64,000 nt of DNA, from positions 992,001-1,056,000 of the forward strand of contig NZ_CP009355.1 in assembly GCF_000772105.1 (NCBI RefSeq). The letters run 5' to 3'. The translations under genes and the position numbers were made by a program. Source of the stretch: Vibrio tubiashii ATCC 19109. Lineage in GTDB: Bacteria > Pseudomonadota > Gammaproteobacteria > Enterobacterales > Vibrionaceae. Shown one piece after another: positions 10,647 through 19,337 of this stretch (position 1 is the stretch's first letter; each line of letters opens with the position of its first letter). A model generated the notes under the pieces. The model saw nothing but the letters and a program-made list of their open reading frames with translations. It was not told the origin of the DNA and did not search any database.

Positions 10647-11299
10647 TATTCAGTGAGCTGCTCAACAAGTGAACGTAATTCAGACAATTCTGCTTTAAGA
10701 CTAGCCACTTCCTGCTCCAACTCATCAAGTCGACTGTTGTTATTACCCGCAGGTGCTGGTGCAGTGCTCGCTAACGCTTCAATATCAACTTCACCGCTGA
10801 ACAGATGCATGTAGCGAGATTCACGCTTACCCGCCTCACGAGGCAACTTAACCACTAGCGCCCCTTCTTCTCTCGACGCCATCTTCTCTAGCACAGACTC
10901 TAGCTCTTTGACATCAGAGAATTCTGCTAATCGATTTGTTCGCGTACGAAGCTCGCCTGGAGTTTGTGCTCCGCGCAGAAGTAGGCAACACACGATGCCT
11001 TTTTCTTGTTTGCTTAGCTTAAGATCACCAAACTCTGTGTTGCAGAAACGGTGCTGGAATTTATTGGCTCGACTATTAAAGCCACTTTCATCACTAACAA
11101 GTCTACGAGCAATTAACGCATCGACAGCATCTTGCACTTCCGCGTCACTGAGCGACAATACCGGCTCGCGGTTACTTTTTTGATTACATGCCGTCGTTAA
11201 GCTATTAAGTGTCAGGGGATAGTAGTCAGGCGTAGTGACTTCTTTCTCGATAAGACAGCCAATGACACGTGCCTCTACTGGGGATAGCTCGATATTCAT
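10646..11299 (-). CDS. yceH: YceH/DUF480 family protein (UPF0502)
   Basis: 217 residues. The family consists of two winged-helix-like repeats: [28 protein letters not shown]... at about 5-80 and [26 protein letters not shown] at about 98-165. A C-terminal coiled coil ([18 protein letters not shown]) follows, a common ending in this family. Function is unknown. It is the first gene of a two-gene unit with the GIY-YIG protein. Confidence 0.93.
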   Translation of the reverse strand: MNIELSPVEARVIGCLIEKEVTTPDYYPLTLNSLTTACNQKSNREPVLSLSDAEVQDAVDALIARRLVSDESGFNSRANKFQHRFCNTEFGDLKLSKQEKGIVCCLLLRGAQTPGELRTRTNRLAEFSDVKELESVLEKMASREEGALVVKLPREAGKRESRYMHLFSGEVDIEALASTAPAPAGNNNSRLDELEQEVASLKAELSELRSLVEQLTE

Positions 11300-11333
11300 G
11301 TTATTTCCTTATTCTTTCTTTTCAAACACTGCA

Positions 11334-11522
11334 CTAGTGCTCGGCGAGGATGGGAACCTTTTTAATATTTCCGTTCTCATCGATCATCACTATTTTGCTT
11401 CGATTCAGCTCTACTTCGGTCACTTCTTGTCGAGTACGCTCTTTTTTATAAGCATTAACTAGCTTGCTTGCTCGTGGAGTTTGCTCTTCAGACTCACACT
11501 TCGGGATAACGATCTGCGACAT
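11334..11522 (-). CDS. Small hypothetical protein, 62 residues
   Basis: Unrecognised, highly charged small protein starting MSQIVIPKCESEEQTPRASK and ending VPILAEH. There is no signal or membrane segment. An upstream in-frame ATG at 11528 is two codons away and neither start has a strong ribosome-binding site. The gene lies just upstream of yceH on the same strand. Regular composition and lack of overlap with another gene support it, but it could be spurious. Confidence 0.5.
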   Translation of the reverse strand: MSQIVIPKCESEEQTPRASKLVNAYKKERTRQEVTEVELNRSKIVMIDENGNIKKVPILAEH

Positions 11523-11712
11523 TCGCATTTTGGATTACACATAAGCTTCTAATGCTTGAATCATATCTCGAAGTTTCATTACTCTCAATTAGATGCAAAC
11601 AGATTGGCGATAAAACCGTCAACGTACTGTAATGATTGATCTTAGGACTGTTCTCATGCGGTTTGTTGTGATTTAATCCTTGTTAGTTATTCGAAAATTA
11701 GGAAAGGGACCT

Positions 11713-12030
11713 ATGAGTGGTGTATTTGAAATCGTGTCTCAAGCACGTCGTAAGAATAAGCTAAAGCGTGAGCTTATTGATAATGAAAAGAAAGTACGTG
11801 ACAACCGTAAGCGTGTTGACCTACTAGAAAACCTGCTTGATTACATTAAAGCGGACATGAGCAACGAAGAAATCGTTGGCATCATCAAAAACATGAAAGC
11901 CGATTACGAAGATCGTGTCGATGACCACATCATCAAGAGCGCAGAAATTTCTAAAGAACGTCGCGACATTAGCCGCCGTATTCGCGAGCTAACTGAAGAA
12001 GACAAAGTGATTCAAGGTAAGAAGAAGTAA
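11713..12030 (+). CDS. tmaR: TmaR/YeeX family (DUF496) polar protein
   Basis: A 105-residue all-helical, strongly charged protein. It matches E. coli YeeX, renamed TmaR, which localises to a cell pole and holds PTS Enzyme I there. Conserved blocks are [45 protein letters not shown] and [15 protein letters not shown]. The start at 11713 is set by AGGAAAGGG six bases upstream. A strong terminator follows. The role in Vibrio is inferred from the family. Confidence 0.92.
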   Translation: MSGVFEIVSQARRKNKLKRELIDNEKKVRDNRKRVDLLENLLDYIKADMSNEEIVGIIKNMKADYEDRVDDHIIKSAEISKERRDISRRIRELTEEDKVIQGKKK

Positions 12031-12051
12031 ATTCTATTACTGCTCATAATC

Positions 12052-12084
12052 AAAGCCTACACTACTGTGTGGGCTTTATTTTTT
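12052..12084 (+). terminator. Rho-independent terminator of tmaR
   Basis: AAAGCCTACAC, a 4-base loop, then GTGTGGGCTTT followed by ATTTTTT, 21 bases after the tmaR stop. Confidence 0.88.
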
Positions 12085-12331
12085 CCGAATAATAGTTCGG
12101 CTGTTAACCAACATAATTGGTTATTATATTTCTGTAGGTAACGTAAAACGTTTGCGTAATCGCTAACCTTCTCCGTTCCTATTTTTGGGGCTTTCATCAC
12201 ACATTTAGCCCTGTTATATTTCACACCAGTTAATCATTTAGACCATTCGAGGCACGGAGCTTCCTCACTTATCTCAAGAAGAGAAGAATTGGTACCGACC
12301 GACGTCGGCAAAAATTATAGAGGGTCAAATT

Positions 12332-12577
12332 ATGGATATGGTTGAAATTTTAGGTTACGCAGCGTCAATCATGGTTGCGATTTCACTAACAATGAAAGAC
12401 ATCGTTAGACTACGAGTATTGAACTTCATTGGTTGTGCACTATTCACTGCGTACGGTTTGATGATTGATGCGTGGCCTGTGGTTGTCACTAACGGCTTTA
12501 TTGCATGCGTTAACGTTTACTTTCTTGCAAAAATGCAAAGCGAAAAAAAAAGCGAGCAAGTTAAAAGCGCCGCTTAA
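12332..12577 (+). CDS. YgjV-type small inner-membrane protein
   Basis: An 81-residue protein with three likely membrane segments: EILGYAASIMVAISLTM, LNFIGCALFTAYGLMI and PVVVTNGFIACVNVYFL. It has a short lysine-rich tail. The LGYAAS...SLTMKD...LR..N..GC..F..YG pattern is that of the YgjV (Imp-YgjV) family, whose function is unknown. AGAGGGTC lies upstream of the ATG. A roughly 230-base leader with some palindromic structure precedes it. Confidence 0.85.
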   Translation: MDMVEILGYAASIMVAISLTMKDIVRLRVLNFIGCALFTAYGLMIDAWPVVVTNGFIACVNVYFLAKMQSEKKSEQVKSAA

Positions 12578-12595
12578 TTAGCCACCGCAATTTTA

Positions 12596-12635
12596 AAACG
12601 CCCCAAATTAGCGTGCTAGTTTGGGGCGTTTTTAT
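12596..12635. terminator. Bidirectional terminator between ygjV-like and HD-GYP genes
   Basis: AAACGCCCCAAA...TTTGGGGCGTTTTTATT forms a long stem with A and T tracts on opposite sides, between two convergent genes. Confidence 0.9.
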
Positions 12636-12644
12636 TACGTCGAT

Positions 12645-13796
12645 TTAAGAAAGTAGAGACCGACTCGTTTCTGCCTCATCCAAGTATCTCAATCTTATTT
12701 GTGTAAAATCTTCAATGTTGTCTGTCAGTGCATCGACAAGGACAGGATCAAACAGCCTGCCCTTGTTAGCTTGAATGTAGATCAGTACATCATCCAGTTC
12801 CCAAGCTGGTTTGTATGCTCGACGACTGAGCAGCGCATCGAAGACATCCGCAAGAGTGACGATTCGCGCTTCCAAAGGGATAGCATCGCTTTCAAGTGCA
12901 TCTGGTAGACCCGCCCCGTTATAGTTCTCGTGATGATGCCGAACGATATTCTTGATAAAACTAATTTCCGCATTAGAAATGGTTTCTTGCTCACAATGAG
13001 CCACAACGTCATCGATTATCTCTTCACCAAATAGGGTGTGATTATTCATGATCGCTCTTTCTTCGGCAGTATAGATCTTGTCACTGTATAAGATCTCATC
13101 TGGAATCATATACTTACCAATATCGTGAAATGGGGAGTATAGCCGTATTCGATGGATAAATTGATGCGTTATCTCCTCCATAGTCTTAGAGAGAATTCTT
13201 GCCAGTAATTCACTATACATGCCCATCCTAATTAGATGCTCTTTCGTTTCAGGATCGCGCGCATGGCCAATTTTTAAAGCGAGTTTTAGGCTCGACTGAA
13301 AGTGTCGTTGACTCTCAAAAAGCTGAACAAAGAGACTCGAAGTCACTTGAGATAGGAATGTAAAATCACGTGCAATATCTTGGTGTGAGAAAAAAGCATC
13401 TTCACTAGCATTAATGAAAATGAATCCGATCGTTTTGCCCTTAAACGATATTGGAAATGTATAACTGCTGCGATGGCCCAATCGAATCAGCTCTTGAATG
13501 CGCTCAGTTTGAAGCATCGAAGAGAGTTGATCGATAACCCGAACCGTAGCTTTTAAAGCCACACTGGTTAACGAAGAGCCTTCGGTCAGTCTATGCTCGG
13601 TAAAGTCGTAGCTCCCACTCTCTGAAAAACGATCTTTGACGTAGTAATTGGACACTTTGCTCTCTCCAATTAGAGCGATAGAGAACCGAGATAGCGAAGA
13701 ATAAGCCTCTGTAGCGTGTACATAGATCGAGTCGAGCTTTGATGTAATCGTTGTGTTTTCACTGGCAATTTGGCTGATTAAAGAGAAATTAACCAT
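12645..13796 (-). CDS. GAF-HD-GYP protein, probable cyclic-di-GMP phosphodiesterase
   Basis: 383 residues. A GAF-like sensory region occupies about 15-165. An HD-GYP domain follows, with HARDPETKEHLIRM, the HD pair in PFHDIGKYMIPDEIL, NNHTLFGEEII, the HHENYNGAGLP block and LADVFDALLSRRAYK. The metal-binding His and Asp residues appear intact. The signature is altered to NYNGAGLP where HHExxDGxGYP is usual, so Asp is Asn and the GYP Tyr is Leu. Activity on c-di-GMP is therefore likely but not certain. It is soluble and monocistronic. Confidence 0.88.
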   Translation of the reverse strand: MVNFSLISQIASENTTITSKLDSIYVHATEAYSSLSRFSIALIGESKVSNYYVKDRFSESGSYDFTEHRLTEGSSLTSVALKATVRVIDQLSSMLQTERIQELIRLGHRSSYTFPISFKGKTIGFIFINASEDAFFSHQDIARDFTFLSQVTSSLFVQLFESQRHFQSSLKLALKIGHARDPETKEHLIRMGMYSELLARILSKTMEEITHQFIHRIRLYSPFHDIGKYMIPDEILYSDKIYTAEERAIMNNHTLFGEEIIDDVVAHCEQETISNAEISFIKNIVRHHHENYNGAGLPDALESDAIPLEARIVTLADVFDALLSRRAYKPAWELDDVLIYIQANKGRLFDPVLVDALTDNIEDFTQIRLRYLDEAETSRSLLS

Positions 13797-14010
13797 GTAA
13801 CTTCACATCCTTAGTATTCTAATTTTTTTGGAAACAATATCTCATAGTTGAGATAAACGTTATCAAATAGTTAACATTACGATAACCAGTAAAATCAGAA
13901 ACTTAGAATTTCATCATAAAATTTGTGGTTTTTATATACTCACTTTCATTTTACATTCGCTGCTTTGACCAGCATTGCCTTATCAAGATCGCATTGCCCT
14001 TTAAAAACGA

Positions 14011-14040
14011 AAACGCCACGATGATTAAGTCGTGGCGTTT
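14011..14040 (-). terminator. Terminator of the OmpA-family lipoprotein gene
   Basis: AAACGCCACGA and TCGTGGCGTTT form a stem. On the minus strand it is followed by TTCGTTTTTAAA, 20 bases after the stop at 14063. Confidence 0.85.
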
Positions 14041-14062
14041 GCGGCATTTAAATGGGCTCGGT

Positions 14063-14680
14063 TTAGTTATTCGCGACAATAAACAGCACTTCTACTCGGC
14101 GATTACAGGCTTTACCTGTTTTGGTTTTATTGGTGCACGCAGGGACATATTCACCATATCCGCGTGTAAAGATTGAGTCCATCGCGACATTGTTACTCAC
14201 CAGTTGCTGTTTAACGGCTGTTGCTCGCTTAATCGAGAGTTTGTCGTTGAACGTTGGCGCTCCAGTACTATCTGCGTGACCATCGATAACGATATCTATT
14301 CCTGGCTGTGTCGATAGATAACTACCCATCATATTCAACCAGTATTTAGAGTCAGGAGAAACATGCGAAGAGCCAGTGTTGAACTTGATGGTATCTTTCA
14401 GTTTGACCATCACATGGTTACCAGGAAGCAATTCATAATCAACACCGTTGCTAACAAGGAAGTTCTGAAGATCGCTATAGCTTTGTGTACGTTGCTGCCC
14501 CATCGGCCCTTTGACACCAGAAGAAGCTAATACTGGCGCAGCTCCCCACTCTGGATAACGCACTTCGAAGTCTGACGTTGGCGCTGTATCCAGAAGGTCT
14601 CCTCCTAGCATAGTCATATCGTCTGGCAAACTGCCACACCCAGAGAGCGCTAGAATTAAAGGAAAGATTAAGTACTTCAT
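14063..14680 (-). CDS. OmpA-family peptidoglycan-binding lipoprotein
   Basis: Start ATG at 14680 gives MKYLIFPLILALSGCG, a lipoprotein signal with lipobox LSGC. The longer frame from 14710 would bury that signal. After a linker, an OmpA C-terminal domain begins at KFNTGSSHVSPDSK, with the conserved DGHADSTGAPTFNDKLSIKRATAV and the closing NRRVEVLF. It is probably an outer-membrane lipoprotein anchored to the cell wall. The residues around NGVDYELLPGNHVMVKL resemble envelope-stability proteins of the Pal/YiaD type. Monocistronic with a strong terminator. Confidence 0.9.
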   Translation of the reverse strand: MKYLIFPLILALSGCGSLPDDMTMLGGDLLDTAPTSDFEVRYPEWGAAPVLASSGVKGPMGQQRTQSYSDLQNFLVSNGVDYELLPGNHVMVKLKDTIKFNTGSSHVSPDSKYWLNMMGSYLSTQPGIDIVIDGHADSTGAPTFNDKLSIKRATAVKQQLVSNNVAMDSIFTRGYGEYVPACTNKTKTGKACNRRVEVLFIVANN

Positions 14681-14957
14681 TGATTCACCGTGAGTTCCAT
14701 GCCGATACATAATCTATATCGGCAATCTCGCCGTTACTTTAGCCACTGCGATAACTTTTTTTCCTTTTATGGTCATTATAGTGAAATTCGTACACGCAAT
14801 AATCAAAGTTCACGATTAGAAATAGTTTTAGCCCTCAAAGCACTGCACTTATGTTTCTCTTCCGGATAGGAACAAGTAGAATCAACAAACAAATCATTCA
14901 AGAGTCAACGCATTGAAGCACCAATCACGTTGTCTCGCGACTATTAGAGAAAATTAT

Positions 14958-15578
14958 ATGAAAAAAATTGCGTCGCTTTTAATGATCGCCGCGTCAGCAT
15001 TGATCCTTGGTTGCTCTGAAAACTCTCAACCTGTCGAAGGCAAACAGTACGAGCAACTCCCTGCCAACCTCTCAACTTTCCGACTTCCACAAGTCACTGA
15101 AGTGTTCTCTTTGAACTGCGGCCACTGCCGTCATATGGAAAACGAAATACCTGAGATTGAAAAGCTCACTGGGCAAAGCATCGGCAAAGTTCATGTGACT
15201 TTCAATGAGAGCGCTCAAATTGGCGCGATGATTTACTACGCTGCCGAAATGCAACTAGGTAAAAAGCCTGACCACGACATGATGACAGAGATGTTTGCTG
15301 CCACTCAAATGGGCGATGGTGCAACACTTTCAGAAAAGAAAGCGGCGCTAGACCTCGTTTTCCACAGTCGTGATCTAGTTAGCCCTTATGACTTCAACGA
15401 AGTGCAACAAAAGCAACTGTTCGCAGCGATGCAAATCGCGGATGATATTACAACCAAAGGTCAGATCAATGCGGTACCAACCTTTATCGTCAATGGTAAA
15501 TATCAGATTATTACCAGTGGTCATCAAGATGCTGCGGGCATTGCTGAAACCATCAACTTCTTACTTACTCAACCTTAA
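14958..15578 (+). CDS. DsbA-like thiol:disulfide oxidoreductase lipoprotein
   Basis: ATG at 14958 gives [21 protein letters not shown], a lipoprotein signal (lipobox LILGC). A thioredoxin-fold DsbA-type protein of about 185 residues follows. The active site is CGHC (in [10 protein letters not shown]) rather than the CPHC of DsbA, and the cis-Pro loop is [11 protein letters not shown]. The CGHC site is more typical of isomerase-type enzymes, so it may shuffle disulfides. It is followed 17 bases later by an envelope FKBP isomerase, so the pair is probably an operon for extracytoplasmic protein folding. Confidence 0.87.
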   Translation: MKKIASLLMIAASALILGCSENSQPVEGKQYEQLPANLSTFRLPQVTEVFSLNCGHCRHMENEIPEIEKLTGQSIGKVHVTFNESAQIGAMIYYAAEMQLGKKPDHDMMTEMFAATQMGDGATLSEKKAALDLVFHSRDLVSPYDFNEVQQKQLFAAMQIADDITTKGQINAVPTFIVNGKYQIITSGHQDAAGIAETINFLLTQP

Positions 15579-15595
15579 TTCAACGGATAGGATTT

Positions 15596-16069
15596 ATGTC
15601 TAAATTTGTCTTCCCGATTATCATTTTCGTACTTGCGGGATTCTTCATTTATCGTACATACACAAACCACAAAGCTAGCGAGACAAACTTTGCGGCAGGC
15701 CAAGCTTTCTTGCTTGAAAATGAAAAGAAAGAAGGCGTTGTCATGACTGAAAGTGGTCTTCAGTATGAAGTGCTACATAAAGGCGAAGGCAGCGAGCGCC
15801 CTACCGCATCGAGCACAGTGAAAGTTCACTACCATGGAACATTATTGGACGGAACCGTATTTGATAGCTCAGTAGAGCGTGGTGAACCGATTAGCTTTAA
15901 GCTAAGCCAAGTGATCAAAGGCTGGCAAGAAGGTCTCACTTATATGTCTGTAGGTGATAAGTTCCGTCTTTACATCCCTAGCACACTGGCTTATGGCAAG
16001 AACGGTACTGGGCCAATCCCACCAGCGGCTACCCTTATCTTTGATGTTGAGCTATTGGAAATCAAATAA
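15596..16069 (+). CDS. Membrane-anchored FKBP-type peptidyl-prolyl isomerase
   Basis: 157 residues. A single N-terminal membrane segment ([16 protein letters not shown]) is followed by a short helix and a complete FKBP domain: [43 protein letters not shown] and [15 protein letters not shown]. The FKBP core residues (Tyr, Phe, Asp, Val-Ile, Trp, Tyr, Phe) are all visible. The domain would face the periplasm. It is co-transcribed with the CGHC lipoprotein upstream and ends at a strong terminator. Confidence 0.93.
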   Translation: MSKFVFPIIIFVLAGFFIYRTYTNHKASETNFAAGQAFLLENEKKEGVVMTESGLQYEVLHKGEGSERPTASSTVKVHYHGTLLDGTVFDSSVERGEPISFKLSQVIKGWQEGLTYMSVGDKFRLYIPSTLAYGKNGTGPIPPAATLIFDVELLEIK

Positions 16070-16103
16070 CTCAAATATCAAAGTCTTAAACCTTTAAAAT
16101 AAA

Positions 16104-16145
16104 AAAGCCAATCAAGGTTCGACTTGATTGGCTTTGTTCTTTTTA
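16104..16145. terminator. Bidirectional terminator after FKBP gene
   Basis: AAAGCCAATCAAG and CTTGATTGGCTTT form a 13-bp stem, followed by GTTCTTTTT on the plus strand and TTTATTTT on the minus strand. It serves both the FKBP gene and the convergent Nudix gene. Confidence 0.92.
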
Positions 16146-16153
16146 GTCAAAGA

Positions 16154-16546
16154 CTAAACTCGTTGTTCTTCCAGTAAGTGGCGCTTAATAAAATCAACAT
16201 CTGCCTTATAAAAGTCATCCAGCGGAATCTCATCTGGTGACATCCAATGGAATTTTTGTTGTCGCTCTGTATCTATCGCCAGAGGCTCTTGTTGTTCATT
16301 GGCATTGAATATCGCGTAATAGATGCGACCACCAAAATCGTTAATCGCACTAAACGTAGCAGAGTGCTTTACGCTTTTCATTTGGGTCACTTCGTATAGC
16401 TCTCGTACGGCTGCATCGGTACCTGATTCATTATCATTAACCGCTCCACCAGGAAACTCGAAAACCATACCTTTTGTTGCTCGATAGCGCTCTTGAACCA
16501 GTACCTTGCCATTTTTACGTACGATAGCCATCGACAGGTGTTTCAT
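16154..16546 (-). CDS. Nudix-domain protein with degenerate Nudix box
   Basis: 130-residue single Nudix fold: MKHLSMAIVRKNGKVLVQERY, FEFPGGAVNDNESG, AAVRELYEV, FHWMSPDEIPL. The box G-x5-E-x7-R-E-U-x-E-E-x-G-U is only partly kept: GGAVNDNESGTDAAVRELYE retains Gly, the first Glu, Arg-Glu and one Glu, but the second Glu of the EE pair is Val and the later Gly is Gln. Metal binding, and so hydrolase activity, may be weakened. AGGAG lies six bases before the ATG. Substrate unknown. Confidence 0.82.
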   Translation of the reverse strand: MKHLSMAIVRKNGKVLVQERYRATKGMVFEFPGGAVNDNESGTDAAVRELYEVTQMKSVKHSATFSAINDFGGRIYYAIFNANEQQEPLAIDTERQQKFHWMSPDEIPLDDFYKADVDFIKRHLLEEQRV

Positions 16547-16710
16547 ATCTGACTCCTTTCTAATTATATTCTCGTAACATCCTCAACGAGTGATTAGTAG
16601 GGGGAATCGCTGTGGATGTTTAATGTCCGACTACTTTCGCGAAAATAGTAACTCAATAGCATAGAATTCACAGACGCAAACGATAAAAACATGATCTAGC
16701 AATAAAAAAA

Positions 16711-16737
16711 CCAGCACATTATTCGTGTGCTGGCTTT
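16711..16737 (-). terminator. Terminator of the retropepsin-like lipoprotein gene
   Basis: AGCCAGCACA and TGTGCTGGTT form a stem which, on the minus strand, runs into TTTTTTATTG, about 22 bases after the stop. Confidence 0.85.
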
Positions 16738-16758
16738 ATAACTGGTGATTTAGCTAGG

Positions 16759-17415
16759 CTATTTATATTTGTCTTGAATGTATTTCTGGCTAACATCGAC
16801 AACGGCAACATCTTTGAAAAAGCTGCGCCCAAGTAGCAATGGGAACGTAAGATGCGTTCTATCCGCTAGAGTAAAATCTGTCTTGTCTTTCAAATCACCT
16901 AGTTGAACCCAAGCTTCTACAACAGCACGCTTATGTGAATCTTCGGAACTAGACTGTCGGACTTTAACCCAGCGTTTAACAGGGAGTGCAACTTCCTTGC
17001 TCTTAACGCCATCGTGTTCAATTTTAAACTTAACCCAGTCTTTACCATCACGTTCAAATGGAACAATATCTACAGCGCTAATAGAAGATGTGGTAGCACC
17101 GGTATCTACACGCGCTTTGAAGCTTTCTTCTAAGCCAGGTACATAAACCCACTCTTCAGCACCTAACAAAAGCTTTCCGTCTTGGGTTTTCTTAGGTTGC
17201 TCTTTGACGACTGGAGGTTTTGGTTTCTCTTCAGGCTTAACTGGTTTTTCAACCTCTTCTTTTGGCTCTTCAACCTTAGGTTTTTCGACCTCTTCCTTAG
17301 GTTGTTCGACTTGAGGTTTCTGTTCTGGCTCGACGGGCTGTTGTCCTGTGGTTGAACACGCCATCAAACCGCCACTTAAAAGAAATGGAATCAGTGTTTT
17401 CCACGTTTTATTCAT
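16759..17415 (-). CDS. Retropepsin-like aspartic protease family lipoprotein (RimK-associated type)
   Basis: ATG at 17415 follows AGGTGA and gives a lipoprotein signal with lipobox LMAC. The ORF's upstream extension lacks support. A Pro/Glu/Lys/Val-rich linker with repeats of EEVEKPKVEEP spans about residues 30-80. The C-terminal domain has the aspartic-protease signature VDTGATTSSIS, then FPLLLGRSFFKDVAVVDVS, the pattern of the family often called ATP-dependent zinc proteases. That label is historical; the fold is retropepsin-like. The linker would let the domain reach from the outer membrane through the cell wall. It lies 62 bases after the aminotransferase gene stop, on the same strand. 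Confidence 0.82.
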   Translation of the reverse strand: MNKTWKTLIPFLLSGGLMACSTTGQQPVEPEQKPQVEQPKEEVEKPKVEEPKEEVEKPVKPEEKPKPPVVKEQPKKTQDGKLLLGAEEWVYVPGLEESFKARVDTGATTSSISAVDIVPFERDGKDWVKFKIEHDGVKSKEVALPVKRWVKVRQSSSEDSHKRAVVEAWVQLGDLKDKTDFTLADRTHLTFPLLLGRSFFKDVAVVDVSQKYIQDKYK

Positions 17416-17477
17416 TTGTTCACCTAACTCGACAAAACAGAAGTGCTCAAAATGGGGCTTAACGAGCCCCATTACAC

Positions 17478-18659
17478 TTAAGAAACTTTAATTATCGCTT
17501 CGGCTACGTAAGGAATGTCCTTTTCAGTCAGGCCAGCGATATTGATTCGACCATCGCCTACCCCATAAATGCCATATTCTTCACGGAGTTGCGTCATCTG
17601 GTCTTGGCTAAAGCCTAGCACAGTAAACATACCTTTGTGACTTTCTATAAAGTCGAATTGTGAAGTATTGTGTTTATTTCTCAATTCATTACATAAAGTC
17701 TGGCGCAAGTTGACTAAACGTTGCTGCATTTCACTTAATTCTTGTTTCCACACACCTGTCAGTTGGTCACTTTGCAAAATGGTCTTAACCAACGCTGCAC
17801 CGTGATCAGGTGGCATAGTGTAAGTTGCGCGAGCAAGCGTCAGTAACTTGCCTTTTGCGTTGTTCACTTCGCCTTGTGATTTACCAACAACTATTGCAGC
17901 GCCAGTGCGCTCGCGGTACAGACCAAAGTTTTTGGAACAAGACGTAGTGATCAGCATTTCTTCGACGTTGTCCGCCATAAAGCGTAGACCTTTGGCGTCT
18001 TCTTCAAGTCCGTCGCCAAAGCCTTGGTACGCGATATCAACAAACGGAATGAAACCATTTTTCTGAGAGAGCTCAGTGATCGCTTGCCAAGCAGCAAAAT
18101 CGATATCAGCACCTGTCGGGTTATGACAACAACCGTGGAGCAAGACAACATCTTCTGGCCCTGCTTGAGCAAGATCTGACATCATTTTGTCGACATCGAC
18201 TTGCTTAGTTTCAGGGCTAAAGTAGCTGTAATGTTTTACTTTTAAGCCAGCGGCTTCCATAACCGGACGGTGGTTGACATAACTCGGATTAGAGATCCAG
18301 ACCGTGGTATTAGGCTGAGCCACTTTCATTAAGTCACCCAGCATGCGCAACGCGCCACTCGCACCCGGTGTTTGAATTGCAGCCACGCGATCCATGGCTG
18401 AAGTACCGTCAAGCAGCAGATTAACCATCGATTGGTTAAACTCTTCACAGCCTGCTAGGCCAACATATGATTTGGTTTTTTGCTCAGCGACAACGATATC
18501 TTGAGCTTGAGAAATTGCTCTCATCACTGGTGTTTCGCCAGCGCTGTTTTTGTATACCCCAATGCCAAGATCCACTTTTTCAGCACGTGGGTCATTGCGG
18601 TATGCAACAGATAAAGAAAGAATAGGATCCAATGTAGGAGTCGGTAAATGAGAGAACAT
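17478..18659 (-). CDS. tyrB: Aromatic amino acid (aspartate/tyrosine) aminotransferase
   Basis: Class I PLP aminotransferase of the AspC/TyrB group, 393 residues from ATG 18659. Motifs: VDLGIGVYKNSAGETPVM near the start, LLHGCCHNPTGADI (the Asn-Pro-Thr-Gly core), FVDIAYQGFGDGLEED, and the PLP lysine in TTSCSKNFGLYRERTGA. The C-terminus has the substrate Arg region GDGRINIAGL. It catalyses reversible transfer between 2-oxoglutarate and aromatic or dicarboxylic amino acids. TyrB rather than AspC is a memory-based preference. The retropepsin-like gene is just downstream. Confidence 0.85.
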   Translation of the reverse strand: MFSHLPTPTLDPILSLSVAYRNDPRAEKVDLGIGVYKNSAGETPVMRAISQAQDIVVAEQKTKSYVGLAGCEEFNQSMVNLLLDGTSAMDRVAAIQTPGASGALRMLGDLMKVAQPNTTVWISNPSYVNHRPVMEAAGLKVKHYSYFSPETKQVDVDKMMSDLAQAGPEDVVLLHGCCHNPTGADIDFAAWQAITELSQKNGFIPFVDIAYQGFGDGLEEDAKGLRFMADNVEEMLITTSCSKNFGLYRERTGAAIVVGKSQGEVNNAKGKLLTLARATYTMPPDHGAALVKTILQSDQLTGVWKQELSEMQQRLVNLRQTLCNELRNKHNTSQFDFIESHKGMFTVLGFSQDQMTQLREEYGIYGVGDGRINIAGLTEKDIPYVAEAIIKVS

Positions 18660-18833
18660 GAAAGTCACAACCCTTTGAAATTCAAGTAACGAACTTCAAC
18701 TTACCATCTAATCGATAGATCTAGAAATAAAATTTCATCCTGTCAGAGCAAAACAGGATAAAAAACCAAGTAGATTAACAATTATTTAACTTTTACGTTT
18801 CCCACAGAGAGATCTACTGGTTGATTTTCAATA

Positions 18834-19301
18834 TTACAGCTTGAAGCTATGGATGATTTGGTTCGAGCTCCCCCGCCACTCTAAGTTTAAGTCTCGTTTG
18901 TCTGGCTCGTATTTACCATCAATCAGCGTATCAATGTACTGAGTAATTTCCCTTTGCTCGTCAGTTAGATCTGCAAGTGTATATCCCGTCCAGACCCAAA
19001 TATCTTTATCTGGACATTCTTGTCGGACGCGTTTAACCAATTTTAAGATGTGCGGTACGTTTGCAGGATGAAGCGGATCGCCACCTGATAGGGACAAACC
19101 TCTGCGCTTGATTCTCGTATCGTTGAGATCCGCGATGATTTGGTCTTCCGCCTCTTGAGTAAACAACACACCAGAATCTAATCGTTGCGTCGATTGGTTG
19201 TAACACCCTCGGCACTGGTGAATACAACCCGACACAAACAGTGTGCATCGTGTGCCCGGTCCGTTAACAACGTCGATTGGATAATACTGGTGGTAGTTCA
19301 T
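18834..19301 (-). CDS. nrdG: Anaerobic ribonucleotide reductase activase NrdG (radical SAM)
   Basis: 155-residue radical SAM activase that installs the glycyl radical on NrdD. The cluster motif is CIHQCRGC (C-x3-C-x2-C), preceded by NYHQYYPIDVVNGPGTRCTLFVSG. SAM-binding motifs LSGGDPLHP and DIWVWTGYT are present. It is the usual length and lies downstream of nrdD in the same direction, but 339 bases away because a repeat element is inserted between them. Confidence 0.96.
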   Translation of the reverse strand: MNYHQYYPIDVVNGPGTRCTLFVSGCIHQCRGCYNQSTQRLDSGVLFTQEAEDQIIADLNDTRIKRRGLSLSGGDPLHPANVPHILKLVKRVRQECPDKDIWVWTGYTLADLTDEQREITQYIDTLIDGKYEPDKRDLNLEWRGSSNQIIHSFKL

Positions 19302-19337
19302 GATATCGCTCTTAAAATAAAATGAGCCCTAACGTCT

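Noticed and set aside
17230..17330. DNA repeats in the retropepsin-like gene as a CRISPR or minisatellite
   Set aside because: They are in-frame codon repeats encoding the EEVEKPK stalk; there are no spacers. No CRISPR array was seen anywhere in the window.
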